DNA of 64,000 nt from Nitrospirota bacterium (GCA_016214855.1 JACRMT010000005.1:62001-126000); one strand, 5' to 3'; shown: positions 25,933-33,896, counted from the first letter of the stretch. The notes: generated by a model from the sequence alone, not told the origin. A program made the numbers and translations.

Positions 25933-26060
25933 CCATGGCGCAATGTTTTGTCTGCAATGCTACTGATAAGGAACGGGTGCTTCTGCCGTGCCTGCATGAG
26001 GGAAGCCAGAAGTATGTATGCGTAAGATGCCTGCCTGTGCTGATCCACGGCGGCCACTAA
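25929..26060 (+). CDS. 43-residue Cys-rich (zinc-knuckle-like) protein coupled to DUF1858
   Basis: A short gene opening with ATGA overlap on the DUF1858 stop codon. It encodes MTMAQCFVCNATDKERVLLP, then CLHEGSQKYVCVRCLPVLIHGGH. A CFVC pair and a CVRC pair separated by about 21 residues, plus an extra Cys and several His, look like a small zinc ribbon or treble-clef fold. A start two codons later (ATG 25935) is equally possible. GGAGGG upstream serves as ribosome site. The family is not recognised by name. A terminator follows 30 nt after the stop, closing a two-gene operon. Confidence 0.7.
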   Translation: MTMAQCFVCNATDKERVLLPCLHEGSQKYVCVRCLPVLIHGGH

Positions 26061-26088
26061 TCAAAAAGGCAGGAACGCGTACCTGCAG

Positions 26089-26122
26089 GAGCCCTTTGGT
26101 TTATCATCAGAGGGCTTTTTTT
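26089..26122 (+). terminator. Rho-independent terminator after DUF1858/Cys-rich operon
   Basis: GAGCCCT pairs with AGGGCTT around a 15-nt loop, followed by eight T interrupted by one G. It ends the two-gene operon and overlaps the first possible ATG of the next frame, which argues for the later start of that gene. Confidence 0.75.
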
Positions 26123-26138
26123 GTTATGCTATGCCATC

Positions 26139-26984
26139 ATGGAGCGACGAATCGGCGTTCATGTTTCTATTGCCGGCGGCATTGATAAAGGCCTCGAAAG
26201 AGCCAGGGACCTTGGATGCTCAACCGTTCAGTTTTTTTCGCACAACCCGCGCGGATGGGGAATTGGCATCAGAGATCCCATCGAGATCACGAGGTTCAGA
26301 ACCTTAAAGAAACAGTTTGACATCCAGCCTGTCTTCATTCATACCTCGTATCTGATCAATCTCGCATCTGCCCAAAGAGACCTGCAAAGAAGATCCGTTG
26401 CCATGATCAGGTCAGAACTGGATATAGCAGACGCGATCGCTGCTGAATACGTGGTGCTTCACACCGGAAGCGCTTCAGGTGATCTGCCTGATGCCGCCCG
26501 CGTGAGGGCAGTGGAAGCGCTGAAACAGGTAGCTGAACAGGGCAGATGGAAGGCAGGACTTCTGCTCGAAAATACGGCCGGCGAGCGGGGAGACATTACT
26601 TCGCGCATAGCGGAGATAGCAGGGATCATGGAAAAGGTTCCATCCGGCCTTATCGCCGGTCTCTGCCTTGACACCTGCCATGCATTTTCTGCGGGTTATG
26701 ATATTGCCACTGAAAACGGCGTACAGGGGTTAGCGAAAGAGATCGGTCAATATATGGCCAAGGAGAGCCTCAGACTTATTCATCTGAATGACTCGAAGAA
26801 GCCTGTGGGTTCTGGTGTGGACAGACATGAGCATATTGGAGAAGGCGCGATAGGAAGTGCCGGGCTGAAGAAGTTCCTTGCGCATCCTTTTTTTCTGAAT
26901 ATCCCCCTGATCCTGGAGACACCCAAAAAATCTGACGAAGACGACGAGAGGAATCTGAACAATGTCAGATTGCTTATAGCATAA
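26139..26984 (+). CDS. nfo: Deoxyribonuclease IV (AP endonuclease family 2)
   Basis: A zinc-dependent AP endonuclease for base-excision repair, with the xylose-isomerase-like TIM barrel. The sequence starts MERRIGVHVSIAGGIDKGLER, and shows VQFFSHNPRGW, FIHTSYLINLAS, YVVLHTGSASGD, LLLENTAGERGD, GLCLDTCHAFSAGYD, LIHLNDSKKPVGSGVDRHEHIGEG and a closing LILETPK. These carry the usual His, Glu and Asp metal ligands. I prefer the ATG at 26139 over 26121, because the upstream codons lie in the preceding terminator. At 281 residues it is normal length. A separate promoter must lie close to the start, since the terminator is only 17 nt away. Confidence 0.93.
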   Translation: MERRIGVHVSIAGGIDKGLERARDLGCSTVQFFSHNPRGWGIGIRDPIEITRFRTLKKQFDIQPVFIHTSYLINLASAQRDLQRRSVAMIRSELDIADAIAAEYVVLHTGSASGDLPDAARVRAVEALKQVAEQGRWKAGLLLENTAGERGDITSRIAEIAGIMEKVPSGLIAGLCLDTCHAFSAGYDIATENGVQGLAKEIGQYMAKESLRLIHLNDSKKPVGSGVDRHEHIGEGAIGSAGLKKFLAHPFFLNIPLILETPKKSDEDDERNLNNVRLLIA

Positions 26985-26995
26985 ATTATTTTTAG

Positions 26996-27025
26996 TTGCT
27001 AAACTTATTGACAATTGGTTATAGT
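26996..27025 (+). promoter_or_regulatory. Putative promoter of tusA-dsrE2
   Basis: TTGCTA, 18 nt spacer, TATAGT; predicted start near 27032, giving a short leader with the ribosome site. An overlapping alternative (TTGACA at 27008 and TAATAC at 27032) would start inside the ribosome site and is less likely. Confidence 0.4.
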
Positions 27026-27053
27026 AAAAAATAATACGTTTGAGGAGGAAAAC

Positions 27054-27278
27054 ATGGCAAAGACTACATTGGATCTGAAGGGAATGAGCTGCCCCATGCC
27101 GATCATGAAACTGGCAGCAGCAGTAAAAAAGGGTGTTTCAGGCGACGTATTTGAGGCTACCAGCGATGATGCCGGCTTTGAGCCTGATATTCTTGCCTGG
27201 GTCAAGGAGACCGGTCATCCTATGAGCGGGATTGTAAAGGACGGTAAGAACATTACTGTTACCGTCACAAAGAAGTAA
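27054..27278 (+). CDS. TusA/SirA-family sulfur carrier protein
   Basis: 74 residues; a small cytoplasmic persulfide carrier. The family signature is LDLKGMSCPMPIMKLAAAVK with the catalytic CPMP Cys near residue 14. It is followed by the FEATSDDAGFEPDILAWVKETGH strand-helix part and a closing ITVTVTKK. The start at 27054 (MAKTTLDLKG) is fixed by GAGGAGGAAAAC directly upstream; an open frame from 27015 without ribosome site is not used. It is followed 11 nt later by a DsrE2-like gene. TusA-DsrE pairs pass sulfur in tRNA thiolation or dissimilatory sulfur metabolism; which applies here is not evident. Confidence 0.9.
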   Translation: MAKTTLDLKGMSCPMPIMKLAAAVKKGVSGDVFEATSDDAGFEPDILAWVKETGHPMSGIVKDGKNITVTVTKK

Positions 27279-27289
27279 CGGAGGACGTT

Positions 27290-27829
27290 ATGACTACAGA
27301 TGCTGTCCAGGAGAAGATTAAGGAGCTTGAGACGCGGCTAGAAAAGGTAGAGGCAAACAGGTCAAACCTCACCATGGTGCTTTTCAGCGGTGATTTTGAT
27401 AAGGCTTTTGCAGCCTTTATTATTGCGAACGGCGCGCTTGCAATGGGCAAGGAAGTGACGATCTTCGTTACATTTTGGGGGCTCGATGTGCTTAAGAAGC
27501 CGACCATGACCGGCGCCGGGAAGAATTTTCTTGAGAAAATGGTTACGATGATGCGGCCCAAGGGAACAGCCAATCTTCCGACCTCGAAGATGAACTTTGC
27601 CGGGATCGGGCCGAAGCTATTTAACTACATGATGGGCAAAAAAAATATTGCTTCGCTCCAGACCCTCGTAGATACGTCCATCGAGTTCGGCGTGAAGATT
27701 GTTGCCTGTCAGATGTCCATGGATGTTATGGGCATCAAGAGGGAAGATCTGATAGATGGCATTGAGGTCGGCGGTGTTGCGGCCTACTTGGGCAGTTCTT
27801 TTAATTCAAATACATCGCTTTTTATTTAG
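27290..27829 (+). CDS. DsrE2-like (DsrE/DsrF/DrsH family) sulfur relay protein
   Basis: 179 residues with an N-terminal coiled-coil (VQEKIKELETRLEKVEANRS) and a DsrE-like alpha/beta domain. That domain includes LTMVLFSGDFDKAFAAFIIANGALAMG, VTIFVTFWGLDVL, MMGKKNIASLQTLVDTSIEFG and VKIVACQMSMDVMGI, the last holding the likely persulfide Cys near 143. Homologues accompany TusA and rhodaneses in sulfur-oxidising and sulfate-reducing organisms. GGAGGACGTT precedes the ATG. It forms a unit with the TusA-like carrier; a stem-loop lies 18 nt after the stop. Confidence 0.88.
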   Translation: MTTDAVQEKIKELETRLEKVEANRSNLTMVLFSGDFDKAFAAFIIANGALAMGKEVTIFVTFWGLDVLKKPTMTGAGKNFLEKMVTMMRPKGTANLPTSKMNFAGIGPKLFNYMMGKKNIASLQTLVDTSIEFGVKIVACQMSMDVMGIKREDLIDGIEVGGVAAYLGSSFNSNTSLFI

Positions 27830-28203
27830 CTTCAATTTTTCCATACGGGCAGCCTGCCTGAATCTTTATTGATCTCGTCAGGCTGCCCTTGGCATTATCC
27901 TGCAGAACTGCTGCTGCCTTACTGGCCATACGCTGTCGAACTAAAATCCCATAAATAGTTGTTAATAACTTCTGACCGCAATATATAGATAATGCATTTA
28001 TCAGTGTGCTTCCATCACTTCCATAGAACGAATAATGCTGTTCCCACACTTACTGTTGTCTATACAGTAATATCCATATAGTAATAATAATCGTTCGTTG
28101 TTATAATCAGCAGAATCGTTCAGATAATTACAGACATTGTTTATTTGTAGATAATGGTCTGTATCAGAAAAAATACGTTCTGTATTTATTTGTCATTTTT
28201 TTG
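27830..28203. other. A+T-rich intergenic region with one stem-loop
   Basis: No convincing gene. A perfect 10-bp stem (GGGCAGCCTG at 27847-27856 with CAGGCTGCCC at 27879-27888, 22-nt loop) follows dsrE2 and may end its transcript, though no U-run follows. From about 27950 the sequence is markedly A+T-rich up to the promoter at 28204. A minus-strand frame of 75 codons crosses the stem-loop but has no family match or ribosome site. Confidence 0.5.
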
Positions 28204-28233
28204 TTGACAAGAGGGATACTCCTGTTGTATAAA
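28204..28233 (+). promoter_or_regulatory. Sigma70 promoter of the winged-helix gene (near-leaderless)
   Basis: TTGACA (28204-28209), 18 nt spacer, TATAAA (28228-28233). Predicted transcription start near 28240, only about 6 nt before the ATG at 28246. This rules out an upstream TTG start at 28201. Confidence 0.7.
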
Positions 28234-28245
28234 TATACACAAGAC

Positions 28246-28806
28246 ATGAGCAAGCAGGCACGTGATACACTCAAGAGTCTTTTTTCCTCAGCGATCAGAG
28301 CTGATGTTCTTGCGCTTCTGCTTAATAATGCTGACGAAAGGTTCTATGTCAGGGAAATTGCCACGCTTCTGAGAAAAAACCCCTCCGGTGTAAAAAGAGA
28401 ACTCGACAATCTTGAAAATATGGGCATCCTTATAAGCAAGAAAGTTGCTAACCTTAAATATTTTCAGGCTGATAAAAAATCCCCTTTCTTTACTGAGCTG
28501 AAAAGCATCATTGCCAAATCATTAGGCGTGCCCGGGGCGCTAAAGGCCATGCTAAAGACAACCGGAGTGAAGATAGCGTTCATTTTCGGTCCCTACACGG
28601 AAAGTGAGGAGGCGGACACGGTTAATGTGATGATCGTCGGCGCGGTATCACTTGATGGTATAAAGGATATAGAGGAGCGCTTCATCAAGAAGATCAGCGT
28701 CACTATGATGGATGAGGCCGAGTTCAAGAGCAAGAAGGAAAGCGGAGACCCGGAATTTGAAAAGCTCCTATCAGGAGAGAAGATTATCCTGATGGGGAAG
28801 CTTTAA
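28246..28806 (+). CDS. Winged-helix DNA-binding protein with degenerate nucleotidyltransferase-like domain
   Basis: 186 residues. The N-terminal ArsR/MarR-like winged helix (about 5-75) includes SAIRADVLALLLNNADERFYVREIATLLRKNPSGVKRELDNLENMGIL. The C-terminal part resembles the MNT/NTase fold at IAFIFGPYTESEEADTVNVMIVG, but the catalytic GS has become GP and the DxD carboxylates are missing, so it is probably inactive and ligand-sensing. Such HTH-NTase proteins occur widely in bacteria and archaea as uncharacterised regulators. The start at 28246 is fixed by the promoter position. No ribosome site is present, and the mRNA is likely near-leaderless. It precedes the 28-residue Lys/Ala-rich gene on the same strand. 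Confidence 0.75.
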   Translation: MSKQARDTLKSLFSSAIRADVLALLLNNADERFYVREIATLLRKNPSGVKRELDNLENMGILISKKVANLKYFQADKKSPFFTELKSIIAKSLGVPGALKAMLKTTGVKIAFIFGPYTESEEADTVNVMIVGAVSLDGIKDIEERFIKKISVTMMDEAEFKSKKESGDPEFEKLLSGEKIILMGKL

Positions 28807-28853
28807 TCTCAACATCCCCCGACAGTTGGGGTAAAGAAAGGTGGTGACCAAAC

Positions 28854-28940
28854 ATGGCAGCAGCAAAGAAGCCCGCAGCAAAGAAGGCAGCAACAAAGAA
28901 GGCAGCTCCGAAGAAGGCAGCAGCAAAGAAGAAGAAATAA
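28854..28940 (+). CDS. 28-residue Lys/Ala-rich histone-H1-tail-like micro-protein
   Basis: Reads MAAAKKPAAKKAATKKAAPK then KAAAKKKK, a pure AKKA/AAKK repeat like the tails of histone H1, bacterial HupB or AlgP. With 13 Lys and no acidic residue it should bind nucleic acid. AAAGGTGGTGACC upstream provides a ribosome site and a strong terminator lies 23 nt after the stop, so the unit looks genuine rather than chance. An 8-bp inverted repeat, GTGACCAA (28844-28851) and TTGGTCAC (28952-28959), flanks the gene and could pair across it in mRNA. Full-length histone-like proteins are longer, so this could be a remnant tail. Confidence 0.55.
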   Translation: MAAAKKPAAKKAATKKAAPKKAAAKKKK

Positions 28941-28962
28941 CTTAGAGATACTTGGTCACTAT

Positions 28963-28995
28963 AGCTGGGGAACAGCAATTCCCCAGCTTTTTTTT
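28963..28995 (+). terminator. Rho-independent terminator after the Lys/Ala-rich gene
   Basis: AGCTGGGG (28963-28970) pairs with CCCCAGCT (28981-28988) around a 10-nt loop, followed by an eight-T run. Confidence 0.9.
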
Positions 28996-29061
28996 GTTTA
29001 TATTAGCACAAGCCAAACACAATTAGGAAAATGTTTTTTTGATGCTGCTAACTTATTGATA

Positions 29062-29949
29062 CTAAATACTTATTTGCGCTTCGTGGGTATGATGCAACTG
29101 CTCTTCAACAATAATATCCCAAGTCTCAGGAGAGGACATAAGTTTCTTCAGAAACTTGATATTGCTTGAGTGGCCTGACTTACTTGCAACAATGTGGCCG
29201 TAGATCGGGAATCCGATAAGAGAAAAATCTCCAATAGAATCAAGAACTTTATGTCTGACAAACTCATCCTTGAATCTGAGTCCCGTCGCATTGATTACGC
29301 CGTTTTCTCCCATGACAACGGCATTGTCCAGAGAACCGCCCTTTGCGAGACCGTTGCTGCGAAGGTATTCAATATCCTTCAGAAACCCAAAGGTCCTTGC
29401 CGGAGCGATCTCTGTCACAAAATTTTCCTCAGTAATGTCAATATTGATCCTCTGTTCGCCAATACCGTTATGATGGAAAAAGATGCTTTGGGTTATTTTG
29501 CTCCCGCAATACGGAAATGCTGCTATATGCGCATGGCCATCTTCGAAAATAAAGGGTTTATTGATCCTCAGGTATGGTCTTTTTTTGCCCTGTTTCGCAA
29601 TACCGGCTCTGAGAATAATACTGATAAGCTCCGTTGCACTGCCGTCAAGAATTGGTATCTCGGGACCAGCCACTTCAATGATAATATTGTCAATTCCAAG
29701 CCCGGCGAGTGCCGCAAGCATATGCTCTATCGTCCTGATCTTTATACCATTAATTCCAATTGTGGTTGCAAACGCAGTATCAATGACTGCTCCAACATGA
29801 GCTTTGATGACGGCCGGCTTGTCTGTTCTTATAAACGTTATGCCCGCATCGCGCGAAGCAGGTTTAAAAGTCACCGATGAATGCTTGCCGGTATGGAGGC
29901 CTATACCTTCAAAAGACACCTCATTTTTTATGGTTCTCTGTGCGCGCAT
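29062..29949 (-). CDS. lpxC: UDP-3-O-acyl-N-acetylglucosamine deacetylase
   Basis: The zinc-dependent committed step of lipid A synthesis; its presence implies an LPS outer membrane. Motifs are QRTIKNEVSFEGIGLHTGKHSSV at the start, the zinc His in RTIEHMLAALAGLGIDN (about 78), PILDGSATELI, ARTFGFLKDIEYLRSNGLAKGGSLDNAVV, and HKVLDSIGDFSLIG plus GHIVASKSGHSSN. The last two supply the second zinc His/Asp and the general acid His. 295 residues is the normal length. Between it and the upstream tldD on the same strand lie about 130 nt without an obvious terminator. Confidence 0.95.
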   Translation of the reverse strand: MRAQRTIKNEVSFEGIGLHTGKHSSVTFKPASRDAGITFIRTDKPAVIKAHVGAVIDTAFATTIGINGIKIRTIEHMLAALAGLGIDNIIIEVAGPEIPILDGSATELISIILRAGIAKQGKKRPYLRINKPFIFEDGHAHIAAFPYCGSKITQSIFFHHNGIGEQRINIDITEENFVTEIAPARTFGFLKDIEYLRSNGLAKGGSLDNAVVMGENGVINATGLRFKDEFVRHKVLDSIGDFSLIGFPIYGHIVASKSGHSSNIKFLKKLMSSPETWDIIVEEQLHHTHEAQISI

Positions 29950-30078
29950 AGCATGTCAGAGATGCAAGTAGAATGCCACCATGTATATTCTTTGTTTTCA
30001 ATGGGTATGCTGGAAAGTTGCGTTGATAAATAACAATAGTTGTCTTATTTTTGCATCAGTATATGACCAGGAAAACTG

Positions 30079-31464
30079 CTATTCGTGAGCCCCGCCTACC
30101 ACGATTTCAGGTATCCTGACCGTTGGCATCGCATCTGTAACCGGCACGCCCTGCGAATCCTTGCCGCACGTTCCGATAGAGAAGCCGAGATCGCTGCCGA
30201 CCATATCGATCGCTTTCAGCACTTCCGGCCCGTTGCCTGCAAGTGTTGCTCCTCTTACCGGTTCCGCCTTCCTGCCGTTATTGATAAGATAGCCCTCCTG
30301 AACGTCAAAGACAAAATCACCCGTGACCGTATTTACCTGGCCGCCCCCCATTTTTACTACGAGCAGGCCCTGGTCAACTGACCGGATAATATCCGCCGGC
30401 TCATCAGTTCCCGGCGCAATGAACGTGTTGGTCATCCTCGGGATGGGCCTGCTTTCGTATGATTCGCGTCTGCCATTGCCTGTTGACCGAACATCGTCTT
30501 TCATGGCAGTGAGTCTGTCATACATGAAACTCTTCAGAATGCCTTTTTCGACAAGAACCGTGCGCTGTGACGGTGTTCCTTCATCATCAAACCTGAACGA
30601 TCCCCTTCTGCCGGGAAGGGTTGAGTCATCTATGACCGTGACCAGTTCGGATGCAACGCGCTGCCCAAGCTTCCCTGAAAAGACCGAAAGACCCTGCTGG
30701 GCAAGGTCCGCCTCCAGACCGTGGCCGATGGCCTCGTGGATCATGGTCCCGCCTGCACGGGATGAGATCACCACCGGCATTCTCCCTGCCGGGGCCTTGC
30801 GCGCGCCCAGCATCATGACGGCACGCTGAGCAGCCTTGTGGCTGAGTTCTTCGACATTTTCCTTTTCGAAAAGTTCAAAACCGGAAAATCCGCCGACAGC
30901 CTCATACCCTGTCTGCACGACCCCATCCTCTTCTGCGATGACCTGGACTATCAGCAGAGTGTAGACGCGCTTATCCTCCGCAATGAACCCGTCAGAGGCT
31001 GCTGACTGAACATCCTGGACAGAATCCCTGTATATGACCGTGACCTGCCTGATGCGCTGATCAATGGATCGGGCGGTCTTTTCAGCGTTTCTGACAAGGG
31101 CTATCTTTTTTTCAAGCAGAATGCTCTCCGGCATGGACCGTATATCGAACTGCGCAGAAGGATCTCTCTGAGCAAGAGATGTCATGGCCTTCACCGGGTG
31201 TGCTGAAGCCATTCTGCTTGCATCTGAGGCTGACTGCAGTAACACACGGGGGGAGAGGTCATTGCTATACGCATAGGAGGTCTTGCCGTTGATCAGAAGG
31301 CGAATGCCTGCCCCTGCTTCAGTGCCGGAAATGATCTTCTCAAGCCTGCTGTCCTCTATGACCAGCGATGTCATTTTTCGTGATTCAATAAAGATGTCAG
31401 CGTATTCGCCGCCCCGGGAGAGGACCGTATTCAGGAGGTCAAGGTGCAGGTCTTTTTCGATCAT
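30079..31464 (-). CDS. tldD: TldD-family metalloprotease
   Basis: 461 residues. The TldD/PmbA family acts on unfolded or modified peptides, for example in maturation of antibacterial peptides, as a TldD-TldE heterodimer. The zinc motif HEAIGHGLEAD (about 240) marks this as the active TldD subunit. Other conserved stretches are SLVIEDSRLEKIISGTEAGAGIRLL, SAASDGFIAEDKR, GRRGSFRFDDEGTPSQRTVLVE, MTNTFIAPG and the closing GTCGKDSQGVPVTDAMPTVRI. No tldE/pmbA partner lies in the window. It starts about 90 nt from the divergent phosphorylase gene. Confidence 0.93.
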   Translation of the reverse strand: MIEKDLHLDLLNTVLSRGGEYADIFIESRKMTSLVIEDSRLEKIISGTEAGAGIRLLINGKTSYAYSNDLSPRVLLQSASDASRMASAHPVKAMTSLAQRDPSAQFDIRSMPESILLEKKIALVRNAEKTARSIDQRIRQVTVIYRDSVQDVQSAASDGFIAEDKRVYTLLIVQVIAEEDGVVQTGYEAVGGFSGFELFEKENVEELSHKAAQRAVMMLGARKAPAGRMPVVISSRAGGTMIHEAIGHGLEADLAQQGLSVFSGKLGQRVASELVTVIDDSTLPGRRGSFRFDDEGTPSQRTVLVEKGILKSFMYDRLTAMKDDVRSTGNGRRESYESRPIPRMTNTFIAPGTDEPADIIRSVDQGLLVVKMGGGQVNTVTGDFVFDVQEGYLINNGRKAEPVRGATLAGNGPEVLKAIDMVGSDLGFSIGTCGKDSQGVPVTDAMPTVRIPEIVVGGAHE

Positions 31465-31555
31465 TTTCTGTTCACCATTTGTGCCAAGTAGGTTATTATA
31501 GCACTATTGAATGGCAGGGCTGCTGCATATGCCCCTGTGAACAGAAGGAGATCCA

Positions 31556-32347
31556 TTGCCTGAGTTTGGCGTAATTGCGGGAAGCGGCATCTATGCTATC
31601 CCTGAACTTGAGATCATTGACTCAGTGAGGGTGAGTTCGCCCTATGGCGAGTCTTCTGATCATTATCGTATCGGAAGGCTGTTTGGGAGAGAGATCGCTT
31701 TTCTGCCGAGGCATGGCTCCCTGCATCATATTCCTCCTCACAAAATAAATTACCGGGCAAACATCTGGGGGTTCCGCGCACTTGGCGTAAAGAGGATACT
31801 CTCCATTGGTGCAACCGGCGGGATCAGCAAAGAGATGAAGCCCGGTTCTCTTGTTCTGCCTGATCAGATCATTGACAGGACAAGCGGAAGGGAAGCCACC
31901 TTCTATGATGAGAATGATGTTGTGCATATTGATCTTACGGAACCATTTTGTCCTGACCTCAGAAAGACGCTGCTTGCGTCCGCTAGAGGGGCCGGGCTCC
32001 GTGTTCTGGAAAAAGGCACGTATATTACCGTGAACGGTCCGAGGCTGGAGACCGCGGCAGAGATCAGGGAATATGCATTGATCGGCGCTGATGTCGTCGG
32101 CATGACCGGCATGCCTGAGGCGGGTCTTGCCCGTGAACTGGAGATCTGCTTTGCCTGCGTGGCAGTTGTTACGAATATTGCCGCAGGTCTGACAGAAGGG
32201 AGGCTTACGGCAACAGAGGTCATAGATTCCATGAAAGCCTCCATGGAGCAGGTCAGGGCATTGCTCAAAGCCTTTTTCAGTCTCAGCCCGGCAGAGCCTG
32301 TCTGCTCCTGCGGCAGCAGTCTGAAGAACGCCAGGATGCAGGCCTGA
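31556..32347 (+). CDS. S-methyl-5'-thioinosine/thioadenosine phosphorylase (PNP family)
   Basis: Phosphorolysis of methylthio-nucleosides in polyamine-linked methionine salvage. 263 residues with the class I nucleoside phosphorylase motifs GVIAGSGIYAIPEL, FLPRHGSLHHIPPHKINYRANIWGFRALGV, SIGATGGIS, NGPRLETAAEIR and GMTGMPEAGLARE. The segment VVTNIAAGL stands where methylthioadenosine enzymes usually carry Asp residues for 6-aminopurines. An Asn-type pocket is known from methylthioinosine phosphorylases, so I lean to that substrate. The start is TTG at 31556, supported by AAGGAGA at good spacing. The last about 25 residues contain a CSCGSS cluster. Confidence 0.8.
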   Translation: MPEFGVIAGSGIYAIPELEIIDSVRVSSPYGESSDHYRIGRLFGREIAFLPRHGSLHHIPPHKINYRANIWGFRALGVKRILSIGATGGISKEMKPGSLVLPDQIIDRTSGREATFYDENDVVHIDLTEPFCPDLRKTLLASARGAGLRVLEKGTYITVNGPRLETAAEIREYALIGADVVGMTGMPEAGLARELEICFACVAVVTNIAAGLTEGRLTATEVIDSMKASMEQVRALLKAFFSLSPAEPVCSCGSSLKNARMQA

Positions 32348-32362
32348 TAGAATAATAATCGT

Positions 32363-33736
32363 ATGCAGACCATTCTGATCGTTGAAGACAAAGATTCCAT
32401 GGCACAGATGCTCAGGGAAACCCTGGAAGCAGAGGGGTACCGCGTTGCTCTTGCAGGCGATGGCCAGGAAGGTATCCGTCAGATACGGGAAGGCCGTTTT
32501 GATCTGATCATCACTGACCTGAAACTTCCCCGGAAGGACGGCCTCGATGTTTTGAAGGCGGCGAGAGCAGAAAATCAGCTTGCGCCGGTGATCATGATGA
32601 CAGCTTTTGGAACCGTAGAGACCGCTGTGGCTGCAATGAAAGAAGGGGCCTTTGATTTTATTACCAAACCCTTTGATACTGACCATCTTCTTCTCCTGAT
32701 CAAGCGGGCGCTTGAGAACCAACGGCTTGTCACCGAAAACATGCTGCTTAAGGATGAACTGACGGGTAAGCTTGGCACACCGAAGATAATAGGGATGAGC
32801 CGGGAGATAACCAACGTTGCCCAGAAGGTTCAGAAGGTTGCTTCTGCAAAGACAACCGTGCTCCTCCTGGGGGAGAGCGGCACCGGCAAGGAGCTCTTCG
32901 CGCGCGCGCTTCACAACCTGAGCGACAGAAGGGATCATCCGTTTGTTGCCATTAATTGTGCTGCCATACCGAAGGAACTTCTCGAAACAGAACTTTTTGG
33001 CCATGAGAAGGGATCTTTTACCGGCGCCGAGGCGCGGAAGATCGGCAAGTTCGAACTGGCTGACAAGGGGACGGTCTTTCTTGACGAGATCGCTGAGATG
33101 GACCTGCTGCTCCAGGCAAAGATCCTGCGGGTCATCCAGGAAGGCGAGATAGAACGGGTGGGCGGCATCAAGGCTATCAGGATCGATGTGAGGATCGTTG
33201 CTGCAAGTAACAAGGACGTTGAAAAGGCTGTTGAGGAGAAGCTCTTCAGGGAAGATCTTTTTTATCGGCTGAACGTCTTCCCGATCGTGATACCGCCGCT
33301 CCGGGACAGGAAAGGCGACATCCCGCTTCTGGTCGATTTCTTTATGGACAAATACTGTCGTGAACTCAAAAAACCGCACCTGCATATTGCCAGGGCTGCC
33401 CTTGATCTGCTCACCAACTATCCCTGGAAAGGAAATGTGCGGGAACTGGAGAACTGTATCGAACGCGGCATCATCCTTTGCGAGGGAGACACTGTTACCG
33501 ATGACCACATTGTGCTGAACAGGCAGATGGCTGTCGAGAGTTCTCTGAGGAGCCTTCCGGCCGACGGCACACTTGAAGAGGTCATGAAAGTGGCGACCCG
33601 CATTGTCGAAACGCAGCGCATCACAAAGGCCCTGAAGGATACGAAAGGAAACAAAACGAAGGCAGCGGAGATCCTTCAGGTGAGCTACAAGACCCTGCTG
33701 ACCAAGATCAGGGATTACGGGATCGAGAACCCCTGA
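32363..33736 (+). CDS. NtrC-type sigma54-dependent response regulator
   Basis: 457 residues in three parts. The receiver domain (1-120) has phospho-acceptor Asp in LIITDLKLP. The AAA+ sigma54 activator domain (about 140-370) has Walker A GESGTGKELFARALH, GSFTGA (a variant of GAFTGA that contacts sigma54), DEIAEMDLLLQAKILRVIQ and the arginine region PLRDRKGDIP. The C-terminal Fis-type helix-turn-helix is KGNKTKAAEILQVSYKTLLTKIRDYG. No sensor kinase lies in the window, so the partner is encoded elsewhere. It follows the phosphorylase by 15 nt on the same strand, possibly co-transcribed. Confidence 0.93.
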   Translation: MQTILIVEDKDSMAQMLRETLEAEGYRVALAGDGQEGIRQIREGRFDLIITDLKLPRKDGLDVLKAARAENQLAPVIMMTAFGTVETAVAAMKEGAFDFITKPFDTDHLLLLIKRALENQRLVTENMLLKDELTGKLGTPKIIGMSREITNVAQKVQKVASAKTTVLLLGESGTGKELFARALHNLSDRRDHPFVAINCAAIPKELLETELFGHEKGSFTGAEARKIGKFELADKGTVFLDEIAEMDLLLQAKILRVIQEGEIERVGGIKAIRIDVRIVAASNKDVEKAVEEKLFREDLFYRLNVFPIVIPPLRDRKGDIPLLVDFFMDKYCRELKKPHLHIARAALDLLTNYPWKGNVRELENCIERGIILCEGDTVTDDHIVLNRQMAVESSLRSLPADGTLEEVMKVATRIVETQRITKALKDTKGNKTKAAEILQVSYKTLLTKIRDYGIENP

Positions 33737-33781
33737 TCGCCCCGGATAAAGAAAAAAAAGATTTTTCATTGTGGGCAAAGC

Positions 33782-33804
33782 GAAGCAATCCAGGCTTCTT
33801 TTTT
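33782..33804 (+). terminator. Weak terminator after the NtrC-type regulator
   Basis: GAAGC pairs with GCTTC around a 7-nt loop and is followed by six T. The stem is short, so activity is uncertain. Confidence 0.4.
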
Positions 33805-33896
33805 GAGGTTGCCGGCAGAAGCTCGGGTTTTTGCAAGGACAGACCGATCAAGACCTGATAGATCCTGAGTTCCGGGAACGTGTTCGGCCTGATTCC

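Noticed and set aside
27822..28049. 75-codon minus-strand frame after dsrE2
   Set aside because: It contains the stem-loop at 27847-27888 and overlaps the dsrE2 stop. There is no ribosome site or recognisable family.
28201..28245. TTG start 15 codons upstream for the winged-helix gene
   Set aside because: The -35 and -10 boxes lie inside this stretch, so it cannot be transcribed from that promoter.
31622..33778. Very long open frame (718 codons) on the minus strand
   Set aside because: It lies entirely antisense to the phosphorylase and NtrC-type genes, whose family motifs are unmistakable. The antisense product shows no recognisable domain.
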